Source: Acidisarcina polymorpha (GTDB lineage Bacteria > Acidobacteriota > Terriglobia > Terriglobales > Acidobacteriaceae). Taken from it: 64,000 bases of DNA. The DNA is taken from assembly GCF_003330725.1 (NCBI RefSeq), contig NZ_CP030840.1, forward strand, positions 4,712,001 to 4,776,000. Reading direction: 5' to 3'. A program made the translations under genes and the position numbers. Positions 27,063 through 37,900 of the stretch are shown here, piece by piece. The notes below the pieces were generated by a model. That model saw only the letters and a list, made by a program, of their open reading frames with translations, searched no databases and was not told where the DNA came from. Numbering within the stretch: position 1 is the first letter of the stretch; the number at the start of each line of letters is the position of its first letter.

Positions 27063-30000
27063 ATGAGAGAGTTCTTTTTGCGGATGGCGAGCGACTGCGC
27101 TCGCAACCGGCGCGGAGTCAACGGTGAAGGGAGCCCCAAGTTCATGGGGCTCGTTTACGGCGCGACATGTCTCATCGCTGTCTTAGCGAGTGGACTTTGG
27201 GCGTCGGCGCAGGTCAACGTACTTACGGCGCATAACGACACTGCTCGAACCGGACAAAACCTCAACGAATCCATTCTCACACCGCAAAACGTTAATCCTA
27301 ATCAGTTTGGAAAGCTGTTCACCCAGCAGACGACCTACAATGGCGGGATCTTCGCGCAGCCGCTCTACGCATCGCGGGTGGCGATCCCTGGTAAGGGGAC
27401 TCACAATGTCGTTTATGTGGCAACCAAGGCGGACTATGTGTACGCCTTCGATGCGGACGACAATAGCGGGATCAACGCCAATCCTTTATGGAGGGTGTCG
27501 CTGTTAACGAACACTACCCCAGCGGGAACCTATAAACTCGCGGTGCAAAGCGGAGTCTATGGAACCCCCTATATAAACCGAAACACAAATACCATGTACC
27601 TAGTCAGCTCTGAGGTCCAAGGTTCGAATACTGTCTTTCGGTTGCATGCTCTCGACATCACCAGCGGCGCGGAGAAATTTGGCGGTCCGCAATCTATTAA
27701 GGGTTCGGTTCCGGGTACAGGCGTCGCAAGCGTTGGCGGAGTGCTGACATTCGACGAAAACTACCAATTTCAACGTGCTGGACTCCTGCTGTTGAATGGA
27801 GTGTTGTATGTCCCCTTCGGATCTCTCAACGATGAGGGGGCGTGGCATGGATGGATATTCTCTTATAACGCCACCACGTTGAAGCTCATCGACATCTTCT
27901 GCACGGCCCCGAACGGGACGGGCGATGGCGTGTGGATGGGGGGAGCGGGCCTGGCAGCTGAAGTAAATGACCCCTCGAAACCGTATGGGCGGATGTTCAT
28001 CGTGACCGGCAATGGGAGCTTCTCGGCCAGCCGGCCCTTCACGAGGTCGATGAGTTATGGGATGAGCGTTCTGAATCTCGATCTGACTGGTGGCGTCATG
28101 ACTGTGCAGGACGAGTTCACGCCATACGATTGGAGCCTTCGCGACAGTCAAGATGCCGATCTTGGATCGGGAGGAGTGGTTCTTCTGCCGCCGCAAGCAA
28201 GGGGGTCGGGAGGCACTCTTAATCCCCTTGTACAGATCGGAAAACCGGGCAGAATCTATATTCTCGACAGAAACAATCTCGGGGGTTTTAACGCGGCAGG
28301 TGACCGAGTGGTGCAGGCGGTGCAGACGCCAGAATCCGGCGCACAGAACTGGGGTGAAGGGGTATGGGGCGATTCCGCCTACTGGAATCAACATATCTAC
28401 TTTGCCGGGACAAGCCCTGGGACGAGCAATACTCTCAAAGCCTATTCGTTTATCAATGGAGTCCTCTCTACCAATCCGACCAGCCAAAGCAACGAAAAGT
28501 TCGGATACGCTGGCCCTACACCAGTCGTATCAGCAAACGGGACGGAGAACGGCATTGTCTGGGTATGGGACACGACTGCTGCCAATACTTCAGGCAAGGG
28601 TGTCTTGCTCGCCTACAACGCAGACAATGTCTCCGATCTACTCTACTCGAGCAACATGAATGCGGAACGGGACAACCCTGGCAGTCCTGACCGCTTCTCG
28701 GTGCCAACGGTTGCAAACGGCAAAGTGTATGTGGGTACAACGAATCAGTTAGTTGTTTTTGGTTTGCTCACAACACCGCGGACAGAGCCTCCCGTAATCA
28801 ACCCAGGCTCGAAGAGCTTCAGCGGGCTACAAGTAGTTACCATCACGGATGCGACTCCCGGCGCACAGATTTTCTATACCACGAACGGCTCAATGCCAAC
28901 GGTCAACTCGCAATTATGCTACGGGCCGATCACCGTGAAGACCAACGAGACGATTAATGCGATGGCGAGCGCTACTGGATATCTAGAGAGCACGACTGTC
29001 TCCGCTACTTACACGTCATTAGGCAATACCGCCAACCCCGTCGTGTCGCTGGCCGCCGGCGCATACTCCGGAGCACAAAGCGTAACTGTCACCGATAACA
29101 CCGAGGGCGCCAAGATTTACTACACAGTAGATGGCTCCACGCCGACTACAGGCTCGCCTGTTTACACAAGACCTCTCAACATCCGGGTATCCGAGACCTT
29201 GCGGCTGTTAGCCTTGGCGCCTGGGTTGCTGCCGAGTCCGGTTGTCACCGTAAGCTACCAGATCAACGAACCCTATACATTCGACTTCAGCCAAGGCTTT
29301 GCGTTGGCAGAGGGAGCGATTCGGTTTAATGGCAGCACGGATCTGGATGATTTCCGGTTGCAGTTGACTAATGGAGTTTCAAACGAAGCGGGGAGCGCCT
29401 TCTATGCCACGCCGGTAAATATTCAGTCGTTCACCACCGACTTCACCTTTCAGTTGTCCAATCCGGCCGCTGACGGAATGACCTTCACCATTCAGAACAA
29501 TGGTCCGACCATGGTTGGCGGCGTAGGCGGAGGGCTGGGCTCGGCCGGAATCGGCAAGAGCGTATCCATCAAGTTCGACATTTACAACAACGCCGGCGAA
29601 GGTCCCAACTCGACCGGACTCTACATCGATGGGGCCGTCCCTACCCTGCCGGCGATCAATTTAGCGGGTACCGGCATCGACCTGCATAGCGGCGACTACA
29701 TGAATGCCCATATCACCTATGACGGAATCAATCTGAATCTGACGCTGACCGACGCGCTGACACGGGCCAGTTGGTCGCACTCCTTCGCGGTGAACATCCC
29801 GGCGGTTGTCGGAGGGCCGACAGCATATGTCGGCTTCACCGGCGGCACTGGCGGTCTGTCGGCGAGCCAGAAGCTCACTTACTGGACTTACCTTGCCGGT
29901 GCGCCTCCGCTCCCGAACTATCCCGCGGGCTTTGATCGAGCGGGTCTGACGCTGAATGGGAGTTCGGCGCTCTCCGGGACGGCATTGCAGTTGACCAACG

Positions 30001-30536
30001 GCGGCGCGCGCGAGACTGCGAGCGCCTACTTCTCCACTCCGGTTGGGATTACCACCTTCACCAGCGACTTCGGCTTCCAGTTGACGGAGGCGCTCGCCGA
30101 TGGATTTACCTTTGTGATTCAGAACCAGGGTCTGACTGCACTGGGAGACCCTGGCAATGGGGAAGACCTGGGCTATGGCGGCATCCCTACCAGCGTTGCC
30201 ATCAAGTTCGACATCTACAACAACGCCGGGGAAGGCAGCGACTCTACCGGAGTCTATGTCAATGGAGCCACGCCAGCCCTGCCGGCGATTAACCTGGCCA
30301 ATGGAACCCTTCAACTCAGCAGCGGCCACGTCATCCATGCCCACATCACCTACGATGGAACCACCCTCACCTGGACACTCAATGACAAAACCACGAATGC
30401 TGTGGCTACAAATAGTAGGGCAATCAACATACCTGATGTTGTGGGTAGCACCACAGCTTACGTAGGTTTTACGGCTGCCTCCGGGGGCAAGACTGCGATC
30501 CAGAATGTTTTAGATTGGACGCTCACAAACCCGTAG
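27063..30536 (+). CDS. Secreted beta-propeller / CHB_HEX / double-lectin protein, copy 1
   Basis: This 1157-residue protein has a long basic N-terminus and signal peptide with a predicted cut at A49/Q50 (LWASAQVNVLTA). An outer-membrane-style PQQ-like beta-propeller follows, about residues 50-565 (repeated VVYVATKADYVYAFDADD-type blades). Next come two chitobiase C-terminal-like modules (about 576-650 and 652-735, with GAQIFYTTNGSMPTVNS and AKIYYTVDGSTPTTGS). Two legume-lectin-like modules end the protein (about 736-950 and 951-1157), each with KFDIYNNAGEG. No membrane anchor, sortase or PEP-CTERM signal is seen at the C-terminus. It is probably a surface or matrix protein that binds glycans; the ligand is unknown. 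Confidence 0.9.
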   Translation: MREFFLRMASDCARNRRGVNGEGSPKFMGLVYGATCLIAVLASGLWASAQVNVLTAHNDTARTGQNLNESILTPQNVNPNQFGKLFTQQTTYNGGIFAQPLYASRVAIPGKGTHNVVYVATKADYVYAFDADDNSGINANPLWRVSLLTNTTPAGTYKLAVQSGVYGTPYINRNTNTMYLVSSEVQGSNTVFRLHALDITSGAEKFGGPQSIKGSVPGTGVASVGGVLTFDENYQFQRAGLLLLNGVLYVPFGSLNDEGAWHGWIFSYNATTLKLIDIFCTAPNGTGDGVWMGGAGLAAEVNDPSKPYGRMFIVTGNGSFSASRPFTRSMSYGMSVLNLDLTGGVMTVQDEFTPYDWSLRDSQDADLGSGGVVLLPPQARGSGGTLNPLVQIGKPGRIYILDRNNLGGFNAAGDRVVQAVQTPESGAQNWGEGVWGDSAYWNQHIYFAGTSPGTSNTLKAYSFINGVLSTNPTSQSNEKFGYAGPTPVVSANGTENGIVWVWDTTAANTSGKGVLLAYNADNVSDLLYSSNMNAERDNPGSPDRFSVPTVANGKVYVGTTNQLVVFGLLTTPRTEPPVINPGSKSFSGLQVVTITDATPGAQIFYTTNGSMPTVNSQLCYGPITVKTNETINAMASATGYLESTTVSATYTSLGNTANPVVSLAAGAYSGAQSVTVTDNTEGAKIYYTVDGSTPTTGSPVYTRPLNIRVSETLRLLALAPGLLPSPVVTVSYQINEPYTFDFSQGFALAEGAIRFNGSTDLDDFRLQLTNGVSNEAGSAFYATPVNIQSFTTDFTFQLSNPAADGMTFTIQNNGPTMVGGVGGGLGSAGIGKSVSIKFDIYNNAGEGPNSTGLYIDGAVPTLPAINLAGTGIDLHSGDYMNAHITYDGINLNLTLTDALTRASWSHSFAVNIPAVVGGPTAYVGFTGGTGGLSASQKLTYWTYLAGAPPLPNYPAGFDRAGLTLNGSSALSGTALQLTNGGARETASAYFSTPVGITTFTSDFGFQLTEALADGFTFVIQNQGLTALGDPGNGEDLGYGGIPTSVAIKFDIYNNAGEGSDSTGVYVNGATPALPAINLANGTLQLSSGHVIHAHITYDGTTLTWTLNDKTTNAVATNSRAINIPDVVGSTTAYVGFTAASGGKTAIQNVLDWTLTNP
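29281..30387 (+). repeat. Near-identical double-lectin segment, pair 1/2 (copy 1)
   Basis: This 1107-bp segment matches 32833-33939 at a constant offset of 3552 bp. By eye only a few mismatches occur per 60 bases, with several whole lines identical; overall about 97 %. It begins at the first lectin module and ends abruptly at AATGACA, after which the two genes differ. Confidence 0.85.
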
Positions 30537-30632
30537 GAAGCAAGATTAAGACTCGAATCCAGTTGCCCGAGCGGGCGATTCTCCATACACGTTGTTTGTC
30601 TCTTATACAGAACTAAGTGAGGTCAAGACGCA

Positions 30633-33600
30633 ATGAGATATCTTCGCCCAATGTTTAAAGGCCTATGTGAGTTCGGAGTTGTGTCCAGAGGGCTACGCAA
30701 AGTCTTATGCACGCCGCGAGAGTGGATGCTGATTCTGTTTGTTACAGCGATCGGCCTCTGCCGGGTTGAGGCCCAGGTCAACGTGCTGACAGCACATAAT
30801 GACATTGCGCGTACTGGCCAAAACCTCAAGGAGACTATTCTCACTCCGCAGAACGTGAATCCATCCCAGTTTGGCAAGCTGTTTTCGCGGGCAGTGAACG
30901 GTCCGGCCTACGCGCAGCCGCTCTATGTCTCAAAACTCGCTATCCCCGGCAAGGGGATACACAATGTCGTCTACGTGGCTACCAAGACAAATTATGTCTA
31001 CGCCTTCGATGCCGACGATAACGGGGGAATCAATGCAGCCCCTCTCTGGAGCGTCAACACGACTCCAAACGGTACGATTCCACCCTCGGCACTTCAAGCC
31101 GGCATCAGTGGAACCCCGGTGATCGATCTCTCGACTAATACCATGTATGTGGTTAGCGCCGCCGTGCAGGGCAACTCTGCCGTAGATCAACTACATGCTC
31201 TTGATATCACTACCGGCGCCGAGAAACTCGGGGGTCCCGTAGCAATCGAGGGTTCAGTTCCCGGAACTGGCGCGGGGAGTATAGGGGGCAAGTTGGCCTT
31301 TGATCCCAGCACTCAGACGCAGAGACCGAGTTTGCTCCTCTTGAATGGGATACTCTATGTCGGGTTCGGCTCCGTTAGCGATGAGGGAACCTGGCATGGA
31401 TGGATCATGTCTTACAATGCCACGAGTCTGAGGCAGATCGATATTTTCTGCACCTCACCGAACGGAACCGGAGATGGTATCTGGATGTCGGGGGCGGGTT
31501 TGGCTGCCGAAGTGAATAATCCTGCGCAGCCCTACGGCAGAATGTTCTTCGCTACTGGGAACGGATCTTACGCCACAAGCTGGCCCTGGAACAGCACGAT
31601 GAGTTATGGGATGAGTGTGGTGAATCTCGATCTGACCGGCGGGAAGATGACCGTACGTGATGAATTCACTCCATATGATTGGGCTCTACGCGATGCTCAG
31701 GATGGCGATCTCGGCTCCGGCGGGGTTGTTCTTCTTCCATCACAAACCTTGGCCTCCGGCAACACTCTTAACCCGTTGGTTCAAGTAGGAAAAACTGGAA
31801 AGATCTACATCCTCAATCGGGATCATCTGGGCGAATTCGATGCAACCGAGGACCAGATTGTGCAGGAGGTGCAGACACCCGAGTCAGGCGATCAGAGCTG
31901 GGGCGCAGGTATCTGGGGATCTTCGGCCTACTGGAATGGCAACCTTTATTTCGGAGGCACAAACGAAGGGGTCAACAATAGCATGACTGCCTACTCATTT
32001 GTGAACGGGAAGCTATCGACCACACCAACCAGCGAAAGTGTCTGGAAGTTTGGTTCGCCAAGCCCCACTCCGTCGATCTCCGCGAACTCTACCGCGAATG
32101 GAATTGTATGGGCGGTGGACACGAGTGCTTACTATGTGGGGGGACCAGATGTCCTGTTTGCGTTTGACGCGAATAACCTGGGAAATCTGCTCTATTCGAC
32201 AAATTCCAATTCATCGCGAGATAACCCTGGCCCTGCGTTCAAATTTGCCGTCCCCACGATTGCAAATGGAAAGGTCTATGTAGCGGCGACAAATCAGCTG
32301 AGTGTCTATGGATTGTTGGGGGACACCCCCACCGCCCCGCCTCCGGTTTTTGAGACCCCGCCGGGTCGATTTAACGGATCGCAGAACGTCACGATCACTG
32401 ATGCAGTCGGAGGTGCGCAAATCTTCTATACCACCGATGGTTCTGTGCCGACGGTCAACTCACAACTGTATAAGGGACCGATCACCCTTCGGACCAATGC
32501 GACCATCACGGCAATCGCAAGCGCAACTGGATATCTGCAGAGTGCCCCGGCATCTGCTGTGTACTCATCTTCCGCGAACGCACCAAACCCTGCTTTGTCT
32601 TTGGCCAGCGGCACCTACTCCGGAGCCCAAAATCTCACCATCACTGACAGCATGAACAACGCGCGGATTTTCTATACGCTCGATGGCTCAACCCCGAGTG
32701 TGAACTCCGCTCTCTATACCAAACCCATCAGGGTCTCCGTCTCGGAGGTCGTCCGAACTTTTGCTACCGCTCCTGGCCTGCTCCCGAGTTCCCTAGTTTC
32801 GGCAGACTATACCATTGATCCGCGTTATACGTTCGACTTCAGCCAAGGCTTTGCATTGGCTGAGGGAGCGATCCGGTTTAATGGCAGCACGGATCTGGAT
32901 GATTTCCGGTTGCAGTTGACTAATGGAGTTTCAAACGAAGCGGGGAGCGCCTTCTATGCCACGCCGGTAAATATTCAGTCGTTCACCACCGACTTCACCT
33001 TTCAGTTGTCCAATCCGGCCGCTGACGGAATGACCTTCACCATTCAGAACAATGGTCCGACCATGGTTGGCGGCGCAGGCGGAGGGCTGGGCTCGGCCGG
33101 AATCGGCAAGAGCTTATCCATCAAGTTCGACATTTACAACAACGCTGGCGAGGGCCCCAACTCGACCGGACTCTACATCAATGGCGCCGCTCCCACCCTT
33201 CCGGCGATCAATTTAGCGGGCACCGGTATCGACCTGCATAGCGGCGACTACATGAATGCCCATATCACCTACGACGGAATCAGTCTGAATCTGACGCTGA
33301 CCGACGCGCTGACACTGGCCAGTTGGTCGCACTCCTTCGCGGTGAACATCCCGGCGGTTGTCGGCGGGCCGACCGCATATGTCGGCTTCACCGGCGGCAC
33401 TGGCGGTCTGTCGGCAAGCCAGAAGCTCACTTATTGGACTTACCTTGCGGGCGCGCCTCCGCTCCCGAACTATCCCGCGGGCTTTGATCGAGCGGGTCTG
33501 ACGCTGAATGGGAGTTCGGCGCTTTCCGGGACGGCATTGCAGTTGACCAACGGCGGCGCGCTTGAGACTGCCAGCGCCTACTTCTCCACTCCGGTTGGGA

Positions 33601-34094
33601 TTACCACCTTCACCAGCGACTTCGACTTCCAGTTGACGGAGGCGGTCGCCGATGGATTTACCTTTGTGATTCAGAACCAGGGACCCACCGCGCTGGGGAA
33701 TCCTGGCGCTGGGGAAGACCTCGGCTATGGCGGCATCCCCACCAGCGTTGCCATCAAATTCGACATCTACAACAACGCCGGGGAAGGCAGCGACTCTACC
33801 GGAGTCTATGTCAATGGAGCCACGCCCACCCTGCCGGCGATTAACCTGGCCAATGGAACCCTTCAACTCAGCAGCGGCCACGTCATCCATGCCCACATCA
33901 CCTACGACGGAACCACCCTCACCTGGACACTCAATGACAGTTTCAATGCTGTCCATCGCTCGACCGTTCAGAAGGTAGTCATTGACATTCCGCACACCAT
34001 CGGCAGTAACACAGCTTACGTAGGTTTCACGGCTGCCTCCGGGGGCAAGACTGCGATCCAGAACATTCTTGATTGGGCCTTTGCCACTGAATGA
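30633..34094 (+). CDS. Secreted beta-propeller / CHB_HEX / double-lectin protein, copy 2
   Basis: This 1153-residue paralogue of copy 1 has the same order: signal peptide (cut about A47/Q48, CRVEAQVNVLTA), propeller (about 48-560), two CHB_HEX-like modules (about 568-645 and 648-728, with GAQIFYTTDGSVPTVNS and ARIFYTLDGSTPSVNS) and two lectin modules (about 730-943 and 944-1153). The propeller part is clearly diverged from copy 1, while the lectin part is almost identical in DNA. It starts 96 bp after copy 1 with GAGGT upstream of the ATG, so the two may be one operon. The last 35 residues differ in composition from copy 1. Confidence 0.9.
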   Translation: MRYLRPMFKGLCEFGVVSRGLRKVLCTPREWMLILFVTAIGLCRVEAQVNVLTAHNDIARTGQNLKETILTPQNVNPSQFGKLFSRAVNGPAYAQPLYVSKLAIPGKGIHNVVYVATKTNYVYAFDADDNGGINAAPLWSVNTTPNGTIPPSALQAGISGTPVIDLSTNTMYVVSAAVQGNSAVDQLHALDITTGAEKLGGPVAIEGSVPGTGAGSIGGKLAFDPSTQTQRPSLLLLNGILYVGFGSVSDEGTWHGWIMSYNATSLRQIDIFCTSPNGTGDGIWMSGAGLAAEVNNPAQPYGRMFFATGNGSYATSWPWNSTMSYGMSVVNLDLTGGKMTVRDEFTPYDWALRDAQDGDLGSGGVVLLPSQTLASGNTLNPLVQVGKTGKIYILNRDHLGEFDATEDQIVQEVQTPESGDQSWGAGIWGSSAYWNGNLYFGGTNEGVNNSMTAYSFVNGKLSTTPTSESVWKFGSPSPTPSISANSTANGIVWAVDTSAYYVGGPDVLFAFDANNLGNLLYSTNSNSSRDNPGPAFKFAVPTIANGKVYVAATNQLSVYGLLGDTPTAPPPVFETPPGRFNGSQNVTITDAVGGAQIFYTTDGSVPTVNSQLYKGPITLRTNATITAIASATGYLQSAPASAVYSSSANAPNPALSLASGTYSGAQNLTITDSMNNARIFYTLDGSTPSVNSALYTKPIRVSVSEVVRTFATAPGLLPSSLVSADYTIDPRYTFDFSQGFALAEGAIRFNGSTDLDDFRLQLTNGVSNEAGSAFYATPVNIQSFTTDFTFQLSNPAADGMTFTIQNNGPTMVGGAGGGLGSAGIGKSLSIKFDIYNNAGEGPNSTGLYINGAAPTLPAINLAGTGIDLHSGDYMNAHITYDGISLNLTLTDALTLASWSHSFAVNIPAVVGGPTAYVGFTGGTGGLSASQKLTYWTYLAGAPPLPNYPAGFDRAGLTLNGSSALSGTALQLTNGGALETASAYFSTPVGITTFTSDFDFQLTEAVADGFTFVIQNQGPTALGNPGAGEDLGYGGIPTSVAIKFDIYNNAGEGSDSTGVYVNGATPTLPAINLANGTLQLSSGHVIHAHITYDGTTLTWTLNDSFNAVHRSTVQKVVIDIPHTIGSNTAYVGFTAASGGKTAIQNILDWAFATE
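32833..33939 (+). repeat. Near-identical double-lectin segment, pair 1/2 (copy 2)
   Basis: This is the partner of 29281-30387 at constant offset, with no indels seen. Mismatches cluster around 33130-33230 and are mostly at third codon positions. Confidence 0.85.
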
Positions 34095-34923
34095 ACAGAC
34101 TGCGATCACTTCCGGCATGGCAGGAGAGGATGACAAGTAGGTAGTTCGTCAATGCTGAAACGGAAAGGCCCTCTGGAACACTATGAGGTCAGTGATGTTC
34201 CATAACGAGGGTCCGTTTGTGAGGCTTGCTTCAACGCATGAAGGGGAGGGTAGAGAGCTCAAGCTGTCACCAACCGGCCGCATGTATGCGCCACAATGCA
34301 CAGTCTCTTGATGAAGTTTGCTAGTTCGGAACACCGGGCCGGCTAGCCATCATCGGCTTACAGTCTTGGTGTGGCTACAATCAATGTAAATTTTTGATAT
34401 GTGAAACCGAGAAAGCGGTGGTATGCTCATCGCAAGATAGAGGCACGATGTGAAGAGGATCATTCCCGCCTACTTTCAGGGTCTGGCATCTTGGGGCGAA
34501 AAAGAATCTTTGTATCGAATCTGAATAGTTGCGGAACTAGAAATGGCGCAAACTACGTCCCGGTGTGTCTTCGCTAGAGCAAGCTTTTTGGCAAGTTTAG
34601 TTGGGTCTCTGACCGTCATGGCGCAAAGTTTGCTTCACGTCTTATTTCATTTGTTTTGTTTCAGTTGACATTCCCGCTGGACAACTCATCCGAAAAGGAA
34701 ATTGTAGGGGAAGTCCTTGGTCGTTTGTCTTTGCGTGCCGAGATATTAAGGGAGTTGAAGTGGTCGCTGTCTTCTTCAAACCGAAGACAGGAAGTACTAC
34801 TGCCTTTAATGCACAAGCATAACGACTGAGGTGTTCGGTATTCCTTGAAGTCTTCGTCTTAATAGCGAGGATAGTTACGTTACGTTCTTTGCAGCTCTGC
34901 TTCTGCAGGCTGGAGGGTCTCAG
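34095..34923. other. Long spacer inside the lectin array, possible gene remnant
   Basis: This 829-bp stretch separates the two sub-pairs. It is the only gap above 500 bp inside the array. A 41-codon frame at 34543-34668 encodes a signal-peptide-like sequence (ASFLASLVGSLTVMAQS) and stops early. Just after it, in another frame at 34664, VDIPAGQL appears, which resembles the start of secretin/TonB N-terminal (STN) domains. This could be a decayed secreted-protein gene. No transposase or terminal repeats were seen. The rest is AT-rich and holds the leader of copy 3. Confidence 0.4.
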
Positions 34924-37900
34924 ATGCGGTTCTCACGTTTCTCAGCGGCTACTCTTGTTTCCGGGCGGTATGGATACCGTTTTCAAAGTGCAAAGCAGCT
35001 GAAGCAGTTACTTCCAGGGGGCCTACGCCTGACCTTGCAGGGAAGCCTGCTTCTGTTGGTGTGCTTGGGTGCTGTGGCGAAGGCACAAGTCAACATCTAC
35101 ACGCGCAGTTTCGATAATGCCCGCACCGGCGCTAACCTTCATGAGACGACCTTGACTCCCGGGAACGTCAATACGTCTAAATTCGGCAAGCTGTTTACCG
35201 TCGATGTCGACGGAGAGGTTTTCACACAACCACTTTACGTCTCCAATCTGCAAATCGCAGGAGGTAGGCATAACGTCGTTTACATCGGCACCATGAAGAA
35301 TAGTGTCTATGCCCTCGATGCAGATACCGGTGAACGTCTCTGGTCAAAGAACTTCGGCCCTACCATCGTCTCCCATGAGGTCGAGAACGATGAGAATATC
35401 AATTGGATTTCACCTCTAGGAATTCTTTCAACTCCGGTCATCAATCCGGAGACGAACATCATGTACTTCACCCATGCGAGCGAAATCCATGTTAATGGGT
35501 CACCAGAATACGAGTACTATTTAGTTGCTGTAGACATTACTAATGGTGATCCGGTGCTCGGGAGCCCGGTCAAGATCACCGCGAGTTACAAGGACGCGGA
35601 TAGAAACACTCCTCTGGTCCTTAATCCCAAAATACAAAATCAGCGCTCCAGTCTGGCATTGGCTAACGGGAACGTGTATTTCGCATTTGGTTCGCACGAG
35701 GATATTGGTGCGTATCATGGCTGGGTGCTGTCCTACAATGCGTCCACTCTGGAACAAAATGGCGTATTTGTCGATACTCCAATCGCTACCGGATTCGCAG
35801 CCGGAGGAGGCATCTGGATGGCCGGATCTGCGCCCGCAGTCGATCAGAATGGTAACCTCTACTACTCCACTGGAAACGGTACCTACGGTCCAACTCCGAA
35901 TAAATTAGTACAGACCGCCGAGGCTTTCATCAAGCTCTCTCCCTCGCTCCAGTTGCTCGACTATTTTGAGCCAAAGAATGGGCCTGCACTCAGTGCGAGT
36001 GACCAGGATCTCGCCTCTGGCGGTGTACTACTCGTGCCGGAGCCCGGTAATCCCGGAACAAGCAAGTACGTGTTAGGAGGAGGCAAAGAGGGTGTCCTCT
36101 ACTTGACTAACCCTAACGATCTCGGGAAGTTCCACGCTTCCGAGGACCAGGTGACGCAGGAGTTTCAAGCGATCTTTGGTTATGGGACGAGCCACATCCA
36201 CGGCACGCCGGTGTACTTCGATAGCGCCGCTCACGGACCAACAACTTATGTCTGGGGAGAGAACGACTTTCTCCGTGGGTACCGATTCGATGCAGCGGGC
36301 GGCTTATTGGACGCGACGCCTTTCGCCAAGAGCACGATGACTGCGCCCACCACCCATGTTTCCGGCGCCATGCCTGGCGGCTTTCTTTCAATTTCGGCTA
36401 ACGGCGGGTCGAATGGCATTCTTTGGGCCTCCACGCCATACAAAGCCAACGCATCCGTGGCAATCGTGCAAGGTGTGTTGTATGCATTCAATGCGGATAC
36501 GCTGCAGCTTTTGTGGTCCGACAAGTTCAATGACAGCCGCGACGAGGTTGGTCTGTTCGCGAAGTTCGTGCCGCCGGTAGTCGCCAACGGGAAGCTGTAT
36601 GTCGCCACCTTCGGGCCGCTGTCGACAGGGACCAAGGTCGCTTCCGGGCAATTGGTGGTCTATGGTCTGTTGAACCCGCCACCCGTAAAACCGACCTTAA
36701 CCGTGCGAGTGAACAACGCCAGCATGGTGGAGGGTTCAGCCTTGCCGCGTTTTACCTCGACGGTGACGGGGTTGGTCAACGGCGACACGGTGGGGAAGAC
36801 AATTGAGATCAACTACAGCACGACGGCGGGTGCGAACTCGGCGCCAGGCACCTATCCGATCACGGCAACGGTGACAGGCAGTTCGGCCTCGATGTATCAG
36901 GTGGACATCAATTCCGGAACGCTGACGGTTATACCACCGTCCGTCGGTACGGTGCCGAATTATCCTACTGGATTTCAGGGTACGGAAATGGCCTTGAATG
37001 GCGAAGCGGTTTTCACCGGAGGCAAACTTCGTCTGACCAATGGTGGTTTGAAGGAGGCGAGCAGCGCGTTCTTCCGCGACCTGGTGAATGTGCAAGCGTT
37101 CAGCACCCAATTTGAGTTCCTGCTCACCGATCCGTCGGCCAATGGGTTTACGTTTGCTATCCAGGGGGTTGGTTCGACAGCCTTGGGTGTCGATGGCGGC
37201 AGCCTCGGCTACCAGACGATCGGCAAGAGCGTGGCCGTAAAGTTCGACCTGTTCAACAGTGCCGGCGAAGGAACGGACTCGACCGGCATGTACATCAACG
37301 GAGCAGCTCCGACGGTGCCGGCGATCAATCTCTCGACGACCGGAATCAACCTGCATAGCGGCGATGTGTTTCGCGCCCAGCTCTCCTACAATGGCACGAC
37401 CTTGACGGTGGTGATCACCGATACGGTGACTCGAGCATCCGCGACCCAGACCTACACAGTCAACATCCCTGCAATCGTCGGCGGCGCGAATGCGTATGTC
37501 GGGTTCACCGGCGCAACCGGGGGGCTGAGCGCAATCCAGGACATCCTCAGCTGGACCTATACGCCTCAGGCAGGCTCGCAGGCGTTCTCCTCGTATTCAT
37601 CGACGCTGAACGGGGGAGCGACGGTGAGCGGAACCAGTCTCCTGCTCACCGACGGACTGGCCGGTGAGTCGCGCAGCGCATTCTTCAACGCTCCATTGAA
37701 TGTGCAGCAGTTTACTGCCAGCTTCGACTTCCAGATTACCGATCCGAATGCCGATGGCATGACTTTCACCATCCAGGGAAATGGCCGGACAGCTCTCGGG
37801 ACGGGCGGGAAGGGACTGGGCTATACCGGCATCGGCAAGAGTGTCGCGATCAAGTTCGACCTGCACAACAATGCGGGCGAAGGGCAGAACTCCACCGGAC

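Noticed and set aside
27600-28487. Long antisense frame opposite copy 1 propeller
   Set aside because: No ribosome-binding site or recognisable product; explained by codon composition of the sense gene.
33213-34136. Long antisense frame opposite copy 2 lectins (with similar ones opposite copies 1, 3 and 4)
   Set aside because: The antisense frames recur only because the sense DNA is duplicated; the products are Arg/Gly/Val-rich shadow translations.
34095-34923. Insertion sequence between lectin pairs
   Set aside because: No transposase frame, no terminal inverted repeats and no target duplication were seen.
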